DNA from: Ochotona curzoniae
Taxonomy: Eukaryota > Chordata > Mammalia > Lagomorpha > Ochotonidae
DNA: 64,000 bases
NCBI RefSeq assembly: GCF_017591425.1
Contig: NW_024467101.1
Span: 10,490,918-10,554,917 of the forward strand
Direction: 5' to 3'
Part shown: positions 31,196 through 41,379 of the stretch, one piece after another
Layout of the letters: the number at the start of each line of letters is the position of its first letter
How positions within the stretch are numbered: position 1 is the stretch's first letter
The notes under the pieces: model-generated
Database searches by the model: none
What the model saw: only the letters and a program-made list of their open reading frames with translations
Told to the model about the DNA's origin: nothing
Made by a program: the position numbers and the translations under genes

Positions 31196-31890
31196 TCCTA
31201 AGCAGTCGCAAGTCCATCACTCCGCTGTTTAAGTGTATCCTGACGCTGTGGGCATGGACAATGGCAGACAGCATCCTATTGTCAAAATATAAACAAACAC
31301 ATCTTAAGGACAAAGTTAAACTTAGGCCTGCCAGAAATCCCACTGTTGGCTGTTTGCCTAACGAGAAAGGAAAGCATTTGTCCACCTGACAGCTTATACC
31401 TGAAAGTTTCAGCAGTTTGACACTTCACACCTGCAAATTAGAAACAACCCAGATGGCACACCATGGCAACTGGACTAACAGACCATGGTCCTTCCACCCC
31501 ATGTGCTTATCGGTCACTCATCAGTTATAAGGGATGAACTGTGGACACACACAACATCATGGGTGGATTTGAAAACACATTCTCCAACAATTGCAGAAAA
31601 GCAAGTTGTCCTCCACGGGATCCCATTTATATCATGTTCCAGGAAACTGGACTGTACAGTTACAGGAAACAAACTTGTGGTGGCCTGGGGACATTGTGGA
31701 AGATGGAGAAGGATGGAAGAGAAGAAGGGGAAGGGCTTGGAACATTGGAGGGTGATGAACCCATTTCATTATTTTGGTTGTACAAACGGTTTCATTGATC
31801 TGCATCTATTCAAGAAACTTAACACGTTGTGGATTTCAAAGCTGTGCAATTAATTTAACACTAAGTATATCTCAATAAAGCTGCTTGCAA

Positions 31891-32115
31891 ACTCTATGCA
31901 TGAAGCAGCATTTTATAGAATTTTATCCTGAAAAATCAGACAGATTAAGAGCCCCCAGCTTAGAAGTGAGGAGCTGAACTTTCAGCCTGGAAATTGAAAC
32001 TAATAAAGAGTCCACCTGTCAGGTGTAGGATGTTGTGGCCCCAGCTCTTAATGGTTTGGGAGGGAGAAATGAAAGAGAGACAGAGAAAAAAGGGGAAGGT
32101 AGGAGTGAGAGATGA
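31891..32115. other. Unassigned spacer, purine-rich end
   Basis: A purine-rich patch lies at about 32060-32135. Nothing else is recognised. Confidence 0.4.
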
Positions 32116-32119
32116 GAAA

Positions 32120-32228
32120 GGAGTGGAGAAAGGCCAAGGTCTTGATGTCCCTGAGCCTCAAGCCCTTCATCTGTAAAATGGCCACACTAATCCTCCTCCT
32201 CATGGTGCTGTTGAGAGGCCTGGGGGGC
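32120..32228 (-). repeat. MIR SINE
   Basis: 'ccctgagcctcaagcccttc' and 'atctgtaaaatggccacact' are classic reverse-strand MIR words. Confidence 0.8.
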
Positions 32229-32700
32229 TGTGTACACCTGACAGTCCTTCTCCTCTATGCTTTGCCCTCCTTATTGGGTGAAGCAGGCCAGGAAGAGTCA
32301 GCAAAGCCCGGCAGGGTCTTTTTTGGCTCTGGATCTGTGACTTGTGTTCCCCTTCCATCTGCAGTCATGTGCTGGTGACAGCCGCATCCCACGTGGCAGG
32401 AGGCGGCTGCTCGCAGCAGGACGCCCTGATGAGAGGGTGGTGGGTGAGCGCAAATAGCCCAACACAGGCCCTTGGCTCAAGACAGATGAGGGCAGTGTCT
32501 CATTGATATTCTCCCAGCAAGGCTACCACCACTGCATCTCTAAAAAAAGGAAAGTGTCAGAGATTAGGGACGATGGCCAGGAGAGAAAACCTTGTTTCGA
32601 TTCATTACGGAACAAAAGCAGGCTGTGGGCTCTAAATAGGGACTTTGTGTTTCTGCCCTGATCTGAGGTTAACCCAGGGCAGAGCATCATCTGTGGGGTA
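32229..32700. other. No gene recognised
   Basis: Mixed DNA without supported coding or repeat content. Confidence 0.45.
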
Positions 32701-32704
32701 CGCC

Positions 32705-33006
32705 AAGGGTTTTGTGTGTGTGCATGTGGGGGGCGTACTTGTAGGTGGTTGTGTGTGTGGTGTTTGTAAACAGATGCACAGGTGTGGGTTTATGCATGTG
32801 TGGGTATGCATGCATGAGCAGGTATATGTGTGTCCACAGACATGGGTGTGCACATGTGTGCTTGGGTATACATATGTAGGTATGTCAGTACCTTGCAATG
32901 TGCCCCTACATGGACACGCATGTTTATGTAGATGCATCTGCATGTACATGTGTGTATGTTATTGTATATGCGTGCTGACATGTACATGTATGTATGTGTG
33001 CATGGG
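32705..33006. repeat. Degenerate alternating TG/CA tract
   Basis: About 300 bases dominated by TG, CATG and TATG steps (for example 'ttatgcatgtgtgggtatgc'), an eroded (TG)n array. It opens long Cys/Met/Val-rich frames on the plus strand and His/Thr-rich frames on the minus strand, which are artefacts. Confidence 0.85.
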
Positions 33007-33014
33007 GGGAACCA

Positions 33015-33205
33015 ATTAGCTGACCCTTAAACAGCACTTCTCAGATCCTGTACTAAGTGCTTGCCTGCAGGAGCCCTCTGAAACTACATAGAGTAGGCGG
33101 CATGACTCTGCCCATTGCACAGGTGAGCAGGCCGTGAGGCTCAGAGGGGTAATGCTGCCCCACCAAGGTTGCACGGTCAGGGATGGGAAGGACGAGCTTT
33201 TGATG
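33015..33205 (+). repeat. MIR SINE
   Basis: 'gatcctgtactaagtgcttg', 'cccattgcacaggtgagcag' and 'gttgcacggtcagggatggg' follow MIR order. Confidence 0.7.
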
Positions 33206-34140
33206 TGTTTCTCTGCTTCCTGGGTGTGCAATGTCCCAGCACTCACACAGGTGTGTATGCCTGTGTGTGCGACTTTGCTGACTTCCAGGGGACAGAGATC
33301 CCCAGGGGTCAGTATGGAGGGCCTCTTCCTTTCAGAAGTGGGGAGCAGAGGCTCAGCATGGGGGAGGCATTCTCCTGGCACCTTGTCCACCCACATTAGG
33401 AGGAAAAGAGTGAGGGCTTCCTGGGTGCTAGGCAAGGAACTAAGCTCTCACCTGTGTCTTCTTGTGCAATGCTTGCACCGCATTGATAGCGAAGGATGCA
33501 GAGGCTTGGAGATGTGGAGTGTGAGACAGGCTTGGGGCAAAGCAGAGACTAAAACTCAAGCCTGTCATGATGCCCTGGCTCAGTGATGTCTGGGGATCCC
33601 CAGGCATGTAGCTCTGCTCTGCACACACCTGTCCTGCTCTCTGCAGAATGACAAGGAGCGGGTTCACCAGCATCTTCTATCTCCCCCGCACTCACACCTG
33701 TGCTTGGGGTGGGGGACGCTAAGTCCCAAAGCTTGGGATGGAATGCCTTGGGGCCAGCAGCTGCTTAGCCAAAGGGTCCTGGAAGGATTCTGCATCTTGG
33801 GGGCAGGCAAGGGAGCGCAGAAGAGATTGGAGTTTGTGTGTCCTGAGATGCAGAGAGAATAATTCCAGCTCCCCTAGCCTGCAGGGGGCAGTGCTTGATG
33901 GCCACCTTGCTGTCCTCTCTCGGTGGCTTTCTCCTTATTCCCTGGGGGCATCCAACGTGCATCCAGTTTAAGAATCCTTCTCTGGAATCTTCCCTCCTAT
34001 TCTTTCTAGGGTTCTCTCCCTCCCTCTTCCTACCCCCATACACTTCACTCACAGGTCTTCTTCTCACACAAGCTTTCCATGGCCACTCTGGCCTTGTTCT
34101 AGCAGTTTCCATGTCTTGGCCTGTGGCTGGTGTTTATCCC
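33206..34140. other. No gene recognised
   Basis: Mixed GC-richer DNA. A 150-codon open frame (33134-33586, plus) begins inside the MIR and has no known domain. A further weak MIR trace lies near 33455-33520. Confidence 0.45.
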
Positions 34141-34146
34141 GGGAGC

Positions 34147-34333
34147 AGTTGGTGGAAAACAGAATTAAAAGAAAAGCTTATTTTGGTGCAAAACATTTTG
34201 AGCTCCATGTGTAAAAGAGATTTTTTAAAAAGCTCATAGAAAATGCATGATATAAAAAAAAATATGCCCAGATATCAATGTGTTTTCTCACTGAAATAAA
34301 AGCTCCCTCTCTATTTAAAAAAATAACAACAAT
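34147..34333. repeat. Mariner-like MITE, diverged
   Basis: 'tggtggaaaacagaattaaa', 'agcttattttggtgcaaaac' and 'attttgagctccatgtgtaa' match the left end of the MITE intact at 43396. The right end is poorly preserved. Confidence 0.6.
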
Positions 34334-34646
34334 TATTTACTTATTTGAAAGACAGAATCATGGAGAGGGAGGGAGGGACAGAGACCTTCCATCTGCTGCT
34401 TCACTCCCCAAATGCTTCAGTGCTAGGGGCCACACCAGGCTGAAGTCGGGAGCCAGGAACTCCATCCAAGTCTCCCATATGGGTGCAGAGACCCAAGCAT
34501 GAGGGTCATTGTCCACTGGTGCCTTCCCAGGTACAGTAGCAGGGCTGCAGATCAGTGGTGGAGTAGCCAGGACTTGAACATGGCTCCTATGGGATACCAG
34601 CATTTCCAATGGTGGCTTAAGTCACTGTGTCACAAGGCCAGACCCT
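34334..34646 (-). repeat. Old CSINE
   Basis: 'atttacttatttgaaagaca', 'cagagaccttccatctgctg', 'ggagtagccaggacttgaac' and 'cactgtgtcacaaggccaga' on the minus strand. Confidence 0.88.
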
Positions 34647-35250
34647 AAAACTTCTCTTCTAACTTCATCTTTTTCTTAGATCCTTTTGAAGTTGCCATGT
34701 ATTTGTTGGATGATTGAATGACTTTCCCATAGCCTGTGAGAAAGGGTACAGTCAAAGCAAACTGCAGGGGGAAATTCTTCTTCTCCCTTCTACTTTGAGT
34801 CATCCTGGAAGAGTCCTCAACTGGTTACTATCTTTCTCCAGGTAAAGAGAGGAGTGATGAGATTGTTCTCCTGGTCCCTCTGTTTCCGCTTCTTCTTGTC
34901 TCAGTCCTCCTTGGCCCTGTGGCCTGTGAGCTTCGCTGGAGAACCGCCTGTCCCAGGGAACACCACTGCCTTGGGCTTCAGCTCAGCCTCAGCTCCTCCA
35001 TGTCGGACGCCTCGGTAACAGCTAAGAGCTTTGCACATGCGGGATGCCAAACGTGGTGCTGTGTGCACTCAGAACCCCAAGGCAGAATGGGGGTGGAAAG
35101 CCTCAATAAACAAGAAGGTCTGAAATCTGCAGTTCTTCAGGGATTTCTGCAAGACCCAAGTCACCTTTCCCAGCAGAGAAGAGCATGTTCTCTCGCCTGC
35201 ACTTGACTCTGTTTGGCACCAGATGGATGTGGATAAAAAGGCTTCTTGAG
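34647..35250. other. No gene recognised
   Basis: Mixed DNA. The open frame at 34919-35206 (+) has no domain. Confidence 0.45.
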
Positions 35251-35254
35251 CCCA

Positions 35255-35445
35255 GGGGTGATGTGCAAGCCTGCCTGCACGCTGGAATCACAGGGAGCAC
35301 AGCCAAGACGATTTTACCTGTGTCCAGGGTCCTTTTTCAGTGAGTCTGTTTCAACAGATCTGGGAGGAGACCCATGCCTTGATATTTCTTAAATATCCCC
35401 AAATGATGCTGAGCTGCAGCCTTGGTCGAGAACCAACTGCCTGGA
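35255..35445 (+). repeat. MER20 (hAT-Charlie) fossil, first of a pair
   Basis: 'cacgctggaatcacagggag', 'aaatgatgctgagctgcagc' and 'cttggtcgagaaccaactgc' match MER20 from the 'gcatcagaatcacctgg' block to the 3' terminus. Confidence 0.6.
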
Positions 35446-35454
35446 TAAGTTGGG

Positions 35455-35575
35455 CATCAGAGTTGGAATCACTTAGGGGATGAAGTCACAGGTTTCTAAG
35501 ACTCACCTGGAGCTGCTGAGTCAAAGTCTCCTGAGGCATTGAGTCAGCATCTTCCAAAGACCAGCAGGGATAATT
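35455..35575 (+). repeat. MER20-like fragment, second of a pair
   Basis: 'gggcatcagagttggaatca' and 'ctgctgagtcaaagtctcct' repeat the MER20 5' blocks directly after the previous copy, in the same orientation. Confidence 0.5.
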
Positions 35576-35624
35576 GTCCTGCACAGTAATTACTCTGATT
35601 GCTTAACAAGCAGCTTTATTGAGA

Positions 35625-35860
35625 TGGGATTGGCATGTAAGCCAAAACTTTGGTGGGAAAATGGAATGGAAAGATAAGGTTATCACGGTGCAAAAAAAAA
35701 AAAAGTTTTTAAGATCCATGTATAGTTTCCTTTTGCAATACTCATTATTCTGTGAGATTTTGGAGGGTCCTTCTCTTACGCATGAATTTAGAACACCATG
35801 TGCATCAAAATCAATGGATTTAAATCCTATTTTTTCATAAACTCTTCAAAATGCTTTAAG
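35625..35860. repeat. Mariner-like MITE, diverged
   Basis: 'gggaaaatggaatggaaaga', 'taaggttatcacggtgcaaa' and 'gtttttaagatccatgtata' correspond to the MITE left end and interior. An A run interrupts it. Confidence 0.55.
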
Positions 35861-35907
35861 AGCTACACATTGAAAGGGTAAAGCTTGAAGAATTAGAAAA
35901 TTCATTT

Positions 35908-36196
35908 TTTTTTTTTTTTAAACAAGAGAGAGCGAGAGAGCTTTCATCTGCTGGTTCACTCCCCATATTCCCAGACTATCCTGGGCTTGGGCCAAGCTGA
36001 AGCCGTGAGCCAGGGATTCCATCCAGGTCTCACATGGATGCCAGGGGACAAGGAGCTAAGCCATCATCTGTTGCCGCTCACTGTGCATGTTAGCAGGAAG
36101 CAGGCTTAGTAGCTAGGACTTGAACCAGATACTCTGAGAAAAGGGGACCCTGGCATCCCAGGAGACAATTTAATTGATGTACCACACTCTAGCTCC
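35908..36196 (-). repeat. Old CSINE
   Basis: A T run (35909-35921), then 'gagagagcgagagagctttc', 'ctgctggttcactccccata' and 'ggacttgaaccagatactct' on the minus strand. Confidence 0.85.
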
Positions 36197-36920
36197 AAAC
36201 TTTTCCACGAATACTTTCACGAGCTCTTGGACTCAACCTGCCTCTGTTTCTGCCACGCTCACAGCAGGTGGGGAGGGTGATCTTCTCCACAGGATGCTGT
36301 GGTTCAGCACTCTGCATGGGTAGATTCCCATAGAAGTAAGCAGCTTGACCAAATGCACAGTGCCACCTCCAGGACCTTGGGTCAAGCAATAGCCTTGTGT
36401 TTCCCCTGCTGACAGCACTCCTACCTTTCTTCATCTTCTCTTACACTCTCATGTTCTGTCGCCATGAGGGTCACAGGGCTGGTGCTGGGCCCTGCATCCG
36501 CCAACGTCTCCTGTCTAGTGCCTTGGCTTCTCTTTGCAAGTTTGGTTGCACATGTGTTTGCTCATTGAGTCCGTTGTTCGGGTAGACCACATCTTTCACC
36601 CCCTGCTGTACCTCTCTTGGAAGGTGCAGGGGTCATCTGGGCACATAGGGGGAGGTGACTGACAAATGACTAAAGAAACAGACTTCCGGTTTCTGCACTC
36701 TTCCCAGAGATAGTTCTACCAAGGCACAGGATTTTGACTTTCCCTACTCCCACTGGGGTCTGTGCCCATGACTCTGGTGCAAATCTTTCCCTGTAGACCC
36801 TTGCCCTCTGCTCTCTCGATCACCTCGGGTGTCTATCTTGAAACCTTGCACATAGTCACTGATGCTCAGCGTGGCACTTGGAGGAGACAGAACCAAACCC
36901 TCATAAGCATCACCCTAACG
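36197..36920. other. No gene recognised
   Basis: Mixed DNA. A weak L2-like trace ('catctgggcacatagggg') lies near 36630-36655. Open frames overlap on both strands. Confidence 0.4.
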
Positions 36921-36924
36921 GCAG

Positions 36925-37048
36925 CTATTGAATGGCAGCTGTTGTTATTGGTTTGATCTTGCAGTTGAGGGAAATGAGAGTTTAGAGAGGAGGTTAAGAG
37001 GCCACACAGACATCAACGACAGAGCAGGAATCAGAGCCAACTCTGGGG
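36925..37048 (+). repeat. MIR SINE fragment
   Basis: 'cagttgagggaaatgagagt', 'taagaggccacacagacatc' and 'gcaggaatcagagccaactc' follow MIR order. Confidence 0.65.
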
Positions 37049-37054
37049 GACTCC

Positions 37055-37185
37055 AACGACAGCTCATTCAACAGGCGCTTGCTGATCGATTCCTTGTGCC
37101 AGGTGCTGTGGAGGGCACACGGAGGGAAGCACATCTAGAAGTGGCTCATGTTCACGTTTGCAAGGAGCTTGTGCTGGTTAGCATG
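37055..37185 (-). repeat. L2 LINE 3' end
   Basis: 'gctcattcaacaggcgcttg', 'tccttgtgccaggtgctgtg' and 'gcaaggagcttgtgctggtt' match the reverse-strand L2 3' end. Confidence 0.75.
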
Positions 37186-37371
37186 TAACTCAGCTGCTAA
37201 TCTCTGGAAAGGCTGTGAGAGGTCGTGTTAGGTGCACCCAAGCTAATGGAGACACTCCACAGGGGAAACAAAGAACTCCTTCTGCTCCCCCACCTGGGAT
37301 TGCCTCTTCACAGCTGAAAGGTGCCTGCTGCACCTGCCTCCATCCATCACATCTTATTTAAAAGAAGACAG

Positions 37372-37615
37372 GGGGCCTGGTGGGGTAGCCTAGTGGCTAA
37401 AATTCTCGCCTCGTATGAGCTGGGATCCCATATGGGCATCAGCTTTAATTCCGGCTGCCCTGCTTCCTAAGACCCAGAACAGACTCTTGGCTCTTGGCTT
37501 CGGATCAGCTTAGTTCTGGCAGTTGCAGCTGCTTGGGGAGTGAATCATCAGGCGGAAGGTGTTCCTCTGTCTCTCCTCCTCTCTGAATATCTGATTTTCT
37601 AATATAAAATAAAAT
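37372..37615 (+). repeat. CSINE with internal deletion
   Basis: Young-type head 'ggcctggtggggtagcctag' and the end 'ctgattttctaatataaaat' are intact, but the segment normally containing 'gggaaagcag' is missing after 'ctgccctgcttcct'. Flanking 'aaagaagacag' (37361-37371) and 'agaaaagacag' (37617-37627) are the likely duplication. Confidence 0.92.
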
Positions 37616-37945
37616 AAGAAAAGACAGAAGGAAGTGACAAGAGGTCAAAGGGCATCCAAGCAGGGTCTGTCCTGTTTTGAAAGTCTTCCCCACATGTCTC
37701 CCTCAGCTCTTTCTGCTGACATCTCATTAGCTCGACAATGTCATGTGACAGCTTCCAGGTACAAGGAAGGCTTAGAATTCAACCATAGGAGAGAAAGGCT
37801 GGGGAGATCAGGAGTAGTCTTGGTATTCTGTTAACTCTCCCAGTCAGTCTCCAGGGAGATATATTTCAATGGAATAATTCCAGAAAAACATGGTTATGAT
37901 CACTAGTTGAAAATAAAGGCCAGAAGGAAGAGAATTTGATTCTGA
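37616..37945. other. No feature recognised
   Basis: Mixed DNA, nothing supported. Confidence 0.45.
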
Positions 37946-37949
37946 ATAT

Positions 37950-38460
37950 ACAAGGATATTCCAGAAAGTCCCTGAGAAAACAGAACTAAAGTTTAAGGAT
38001 GTGCATTTGGCCTAGCCGTTAAGACGCTTGCATCTTATATTGGAGCACATGGGTTTGATTCTCGGCTCTAGCTTTGTACTCCTGCTTCCTGCTAGTGTGT
38101 CAAGTGCTGCTTCAAATAGATGGGCTCCTGCCATCCATGTGGGAAACAGAGATGGACATCCTGTGTCCTGGCTTGGTCCAGCTCTATCCACTAGAGCCAT
38201 CTGGCAGAGCAAACCAACAAAAGGGGCTCTCTGACCATGGACACATCTTTCCACCTTGCTGCCTCACGACGAAATGGTAAGTTTATTTTGGCGCACTCCC
38301 CTTCCCCCGCCAAAATGTGAAACCCATGCATGATCTTTTCATCTTGTATATTTTCATGGACTTTTTGAGGGAGATCTCATACACACAGATTTAGACAACA
38401 ACAACAAGCACACTTTCCTTTAGTTCTGTTCTCCATGAACTTCTCTTCTTTAAGGCTCTG
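37950..38460. repeat. Mariner-like MITE split by a CSINE
   Basis: The left end 'caaggatattccagaaagtc' (about 37949-37995) is interrupted by the SINE at 38000-38264. 'gaaatggtaagtttattttg', 'acccatgcatgatcttttca' and the right end 'gttctccatgaacttctctt' continue the element. Confidence 0.65.
38000..38264 (+). repeat. CSINE (older type), nested in a MITE
   Basis: 'ggatgtgcatttggcctagc', 'ttgcatcttatattggagca', 'catccatgtgggaaacagag' and 'tggcttggtccagctctatc' match the older plus-strand C repeat. Confidence 0.75.
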
Positions 38461-38499
38461 ACCTCAAACACAAAAGGAACTGGGGGGTAAGGGAAATCA

Positions 38500-39008
38500 G
38501 CCATGAAGAACTGATGCTGGGGCTAGATTTTGAGACATGCCCAAGTGACTGTGGTGAGAGTTGGAGCGGGGAATGTTCCAGACTGGCAGAACAGCTTGTG
38601 CAGCAGTGAGAGGTGGGCAGGCAACCAGAGTATGTTGGGAACAGTGGCTCGTATTAATAATTTTGGTCTTTATTCTGAAAGCCATGGGGCATCACAGCAA
38701 AGCTTTGAAATCAGGGAGGTGGCGTTGGCAGATTCATATTTTGAAAAGATCAACTGTGGCAGCAGTGGGGGAAAGTGACCTGAGGAAAGGCAAAGCTACA
38801 AGCACCCAAGGACTCATGAGAGAGTGGCCACAGTTGGCCAGGTGGGAGCTAGCTGCAGGTGGCTCAGACCGGGGTGGTGGTGGTAGGGTTGGAGCCAAGT
38901 GTGTGGCTTTGAGAAAATATTTATGAGGGGGAAAAAATCAGCATGGATGGAGAAGAGGAGTGAGGGAGTTCAAGGAGGAATGGAAGACTTCCAAGGTTTT
39001 GTTGTGCT
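38500..39008 (-). repeat. L2 LINE, long internal fragment
   Basis: In order: 'gggaatgttccagactggca', 'ggtctttattctgaaagcca', 'ggcagattcatattttgaaa', 'gtggccacagttggccaggt', 'ggaatggaagacttccaagg'. These parallel the reverse-strand L2 sequence ('gattttattctgagtgcaatgggaagcc' and following). It is the longest L2 piece in the window. Confidence 0.72.
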
Positions 39009-39420
39009 CAACCACACATATGGTAGCACCGATCACCATGCCAGCAAATATTAGAGAGGAGACACGGCCTGCCACAGGAGGGTACCACACCATGAGGGGT
39101 GTGAGCCAAGGCAAATTTGTGGCTGTGTGGAACCAGAAGAACCTTCCAGCTACTGGGGACCCACATTGAGCCGGGTTTGTTCCCCCAAAAACAGCTGTTA
39201 GAGGTCTTCTGCAGTGTCTGATTCACTGACTTGGCTGTCCACATTGCAAATTGCATTTGGCCTGGGTAACAATCTTCCCCAGGCACATCCTTAATACCTC
39301 CTCCTTCTTATTTTCCCCAGCAGGGCGCACAACAACATGACGAATAGCATCGTCTTGTGGGTTATCTTCTTTCTTGGCGTCATCAAATGCCTCACCCACA
39401 GAGGCCCAGGCCAGAGCCAT
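39009..39420 (-). other. Unidentified coding-like stretch (possible pseudogene debris)
   Basis: Two overlapping minus-strand open frames (39223-39420 and 39009-39286) look less random than their neighbours. The first contains 'AFDDAKKEDNPQDD' and 'RPAGENKKEEV', a charged, Lys/Asp/Glu-rich segment. A third frame downstream gives a hydrophobic run. I do not recognise the parent protein. There is no poly-A tail, flanking duplication or splice signal that settles it, so random open frame remains quite possible. Confidence 0.15.
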
Positions 39421-40235
39421 TCCCAGTGTTCTCTTCTGGGACTGGAGCCTGTCCTCTCAGCCTCCTGGGTGTAGGCAGCCAGCCCGGAGGCTATCGGCTT
39501 TTGTCAGGCTGAGGAATCCTGTGGTTTGAATCTGGTAATGAAGAAGGCATTACCAGCTTGGTAACAGCAGTGATTCTTTGTGTCAATGTGGACAGCCTTG
39601 ATTAGAGGGAGGGAGGCCGGCCCATCTTTCTGACCGAATCAGCTTCCTGATCATGGACAAGTTCATTCTGGGTTGGGTCTGATGAGCTGTCTCCTCAACC
39701 AACTTCCCTCCAGCCCCACTAAACTAATAGGAAAGCTGAAATTGCTTAAGCCTACACGAAATTGGAGTTTACACATCTCTCTTTATGCCCCAGGTTATAG
39801 TTTTGTGGAGACAAATGTTTTCAAGTCACTTTAGCATCACAGGATGACCAACAACTGCTATTTTCTCTTTTTATTCGGAAGAGCTTTGTTTGTTTTACGA
39901 AGTTCGGCTTTTATTTTTTGAGATCCCAAAGTTAATATTTTTTTTTAAAGTGTTCACTGTAGAATTTTGAAACTCATAGCTTGTGGCATATCTAAGACAG
40001 ATGTCCTAATGTGAAGCTGAATTGTAGGTGAGGGCAGACTCAAGCTGCTGTCATTCCTGAGTTGGGGTGGCTTGTTATCCAGGATCACCATGGTAATGAT
40101 TGACTAAAATCTATGTCTTCATCCACCTGCTGCTGCAGTGCTGATCCAGTCAGGCATTGTTCATTGCCTGCCTTCCTTTCCACCCTTGCATCAGAACCAG
40201 TGGCACCTTGCTTCAACTTGACTTCCAAGGCAGAC
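39421..40235. other. No gene recognised
   Basis: Mixed DNA, T-rich at 39850-39960. Nothing supported. Confidence 0.45.
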
Positions 40236-40605
40236 CCTTTGCTTTGGTTTGCATGTGCTTTGTGCTCTGTGCTTCACTCCCACATCCCCTAGTTCCTATG
40301 TAAATGACAGAGGTGAGACTTTTGATAAGTGATGAAGTCTTGAGGTTTCTACCCTCTTGAACAGCTTAATCCAGCTACAGATCTGTGCACGTAACTGTTT
40401 AATGGGTTATTGCAGGAATGGGAGGCATTCTGGTTCCATATCACCACAGGACATCATCTATCACGCCACAATCCAACCAGGAGGTTCTCCCCAGATGCAC
40501 CAGGCTTTCAGCCATCCAGGACTGTGAGCCAGATTAACCCTGCTGCCCCCACCTTCCTCATCAATTACTTAGTCTTTGGCATTTGGTTGTAACAATACAA
40601 AATGG
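40236..40605 (+). repeat. MaLR-type LTR (MLT1/MST-like), solo
   Basis: 'tggtttgcatgtgctttgtg' near the start, 'ccatccaggactgtgagcca' in the 3' third, and 'aattacttagtctttggcat' with 'tttggttgtaacaatacaaa' at the end match MaLR LTR landmarks. No internal retroviral sequence is visible. Confidence 0.7.
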
Positions 40606-40626
40606 CGGCCAACACCCTACATCTTT

Positions 40627-40840
40627 GTGCTTCTTATAGGGGTAGAGAACCCCCCTTTTCTTCCCCCTCCAAGGGCCATATGGATGTTTTTCACATCATT
40701 TGTGGCCATACAAAATCACCCAATTGCAAATTAGCCTGCTGTAGATGTACTGAATTTCAAGTTCCACCTGCAGTTGCCTTGGCAAGGCCAGACCAAATGA
40801 TTTTAGGAGCCTTGTACAGCTTCCAGCTCTGCATCAGTCC
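40627..40840 (+). repeat. hAT-like DNA transposon fossil
   Basis: 'aggggtagagaacccccctt', 'ccaagggccatatggatgtt', 'catttgtggccatacaaaat' and 'cagttgccttggcaaggcca' match a non-autonomous hAT family seen in many placental genomes. It explains most of the 121-codon open frame at 40602-40967. Confidence 0.65.
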
Positions 40841-40939
40841 CTATAGACTTGCATGGCCAATTTGTATGACTTCCTGCCTGATCAGAGTTGAGTTGCATGC
40901 CACTGTATCAAACCGTTGTCTGCCTTCTTCCCAAGAGGG

Positions 40940-40973
40940 ACTTGGAGTAAGCCCAAACTTGGAGTAAGCCCAA
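40940..40973. repeat. Exact 17-bp tandem duplication
   Basis: 'acttggagtaagcccaa' occurs twice head to tail (40940-40956 and 40957-40973) with no mismatch, probably a replication-slippage event. Confidence 0.97.
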
Positions 40974-41375
40974 GTTTATTGACCTGGTCTCAAGGCACCA
41001 CAAAGTGATCTGTCCCTACCTATACGTTAACATCTCCCATTCTTCCCTCTCTTTCACCCTCTCTTTCATCCTAGTGGGCCAGACCTGTGCCTGGACCTGC
41101 CTTCTGGACCCTCCATCTCGTTCTCCTTTTGCCCTACAGGAGTGACCCTCCTTGAGATGACAGGTGTCCTCAAATTTCCTTGATCCCTCCCCTAGTTACA
41201 GCCCCTCCCCCCGACGCCTACATAGAAATCCTCCACAGAGTCAGGCTATGTGGCGGTGCTTTCTCTTATTTCTCCTCCCAACTGAATTTCTGCCTCCCAA
41301 GCTGTTTTATGATTTATGCCTCCCTGGGTGACTGTCAACAGCAGCAGTGTTATTAGGGATTTTTTTTTTTAGTGG
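40974..41375. other. No gene; pyrimidine-rich
   Basis: C/T-rich mixed DNA at 41030-41230, faintly L2-like but not callable. T run at 41361-41371. Confidence 0.4.
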
Positions 41376-41379
41376 ATTC

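Larger units (their letters stand above)
30345..31890 (+). repeat. L1 LINE relic: end of ORF2 through the 3' UTR
   Basis: Landmarks in order: 'aacttctgttctttgaaaga', 'aaaagacaaaccacagatgg', 'cagcatcattagtcgctggg', 'aggaatgtaaaatggtgaaa', 'gaaatcccactgttggctgt', 'ggatcccatttatatcatgt', 'atatctcaataaagctgctt'. This is the C-terminal reverse-transcriptase ORF2 region and 3' UTR of an L1M-type element, with a complete 3' end. Stops and indels break the reading frame, so it is a dead copy. It is split by a MITE (30706-30905) and a CSINE (31066-31195). Confidence 0.88.

Noticed and set aside
33134..33586. 150-codon plus-strand frame
   Set aside because: Begins inside a MIR, has an opposing minus-strand frame of similar length, and shows no known motif.
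40602..40967. 121-codon frame starting MAANTLHLC, next to a 'caaaatggcggc' start-like context
   Set aside because: The sequence is a hAT transposon fossil abutting a MaLR LTR end, so the attractive start context is coincidental.
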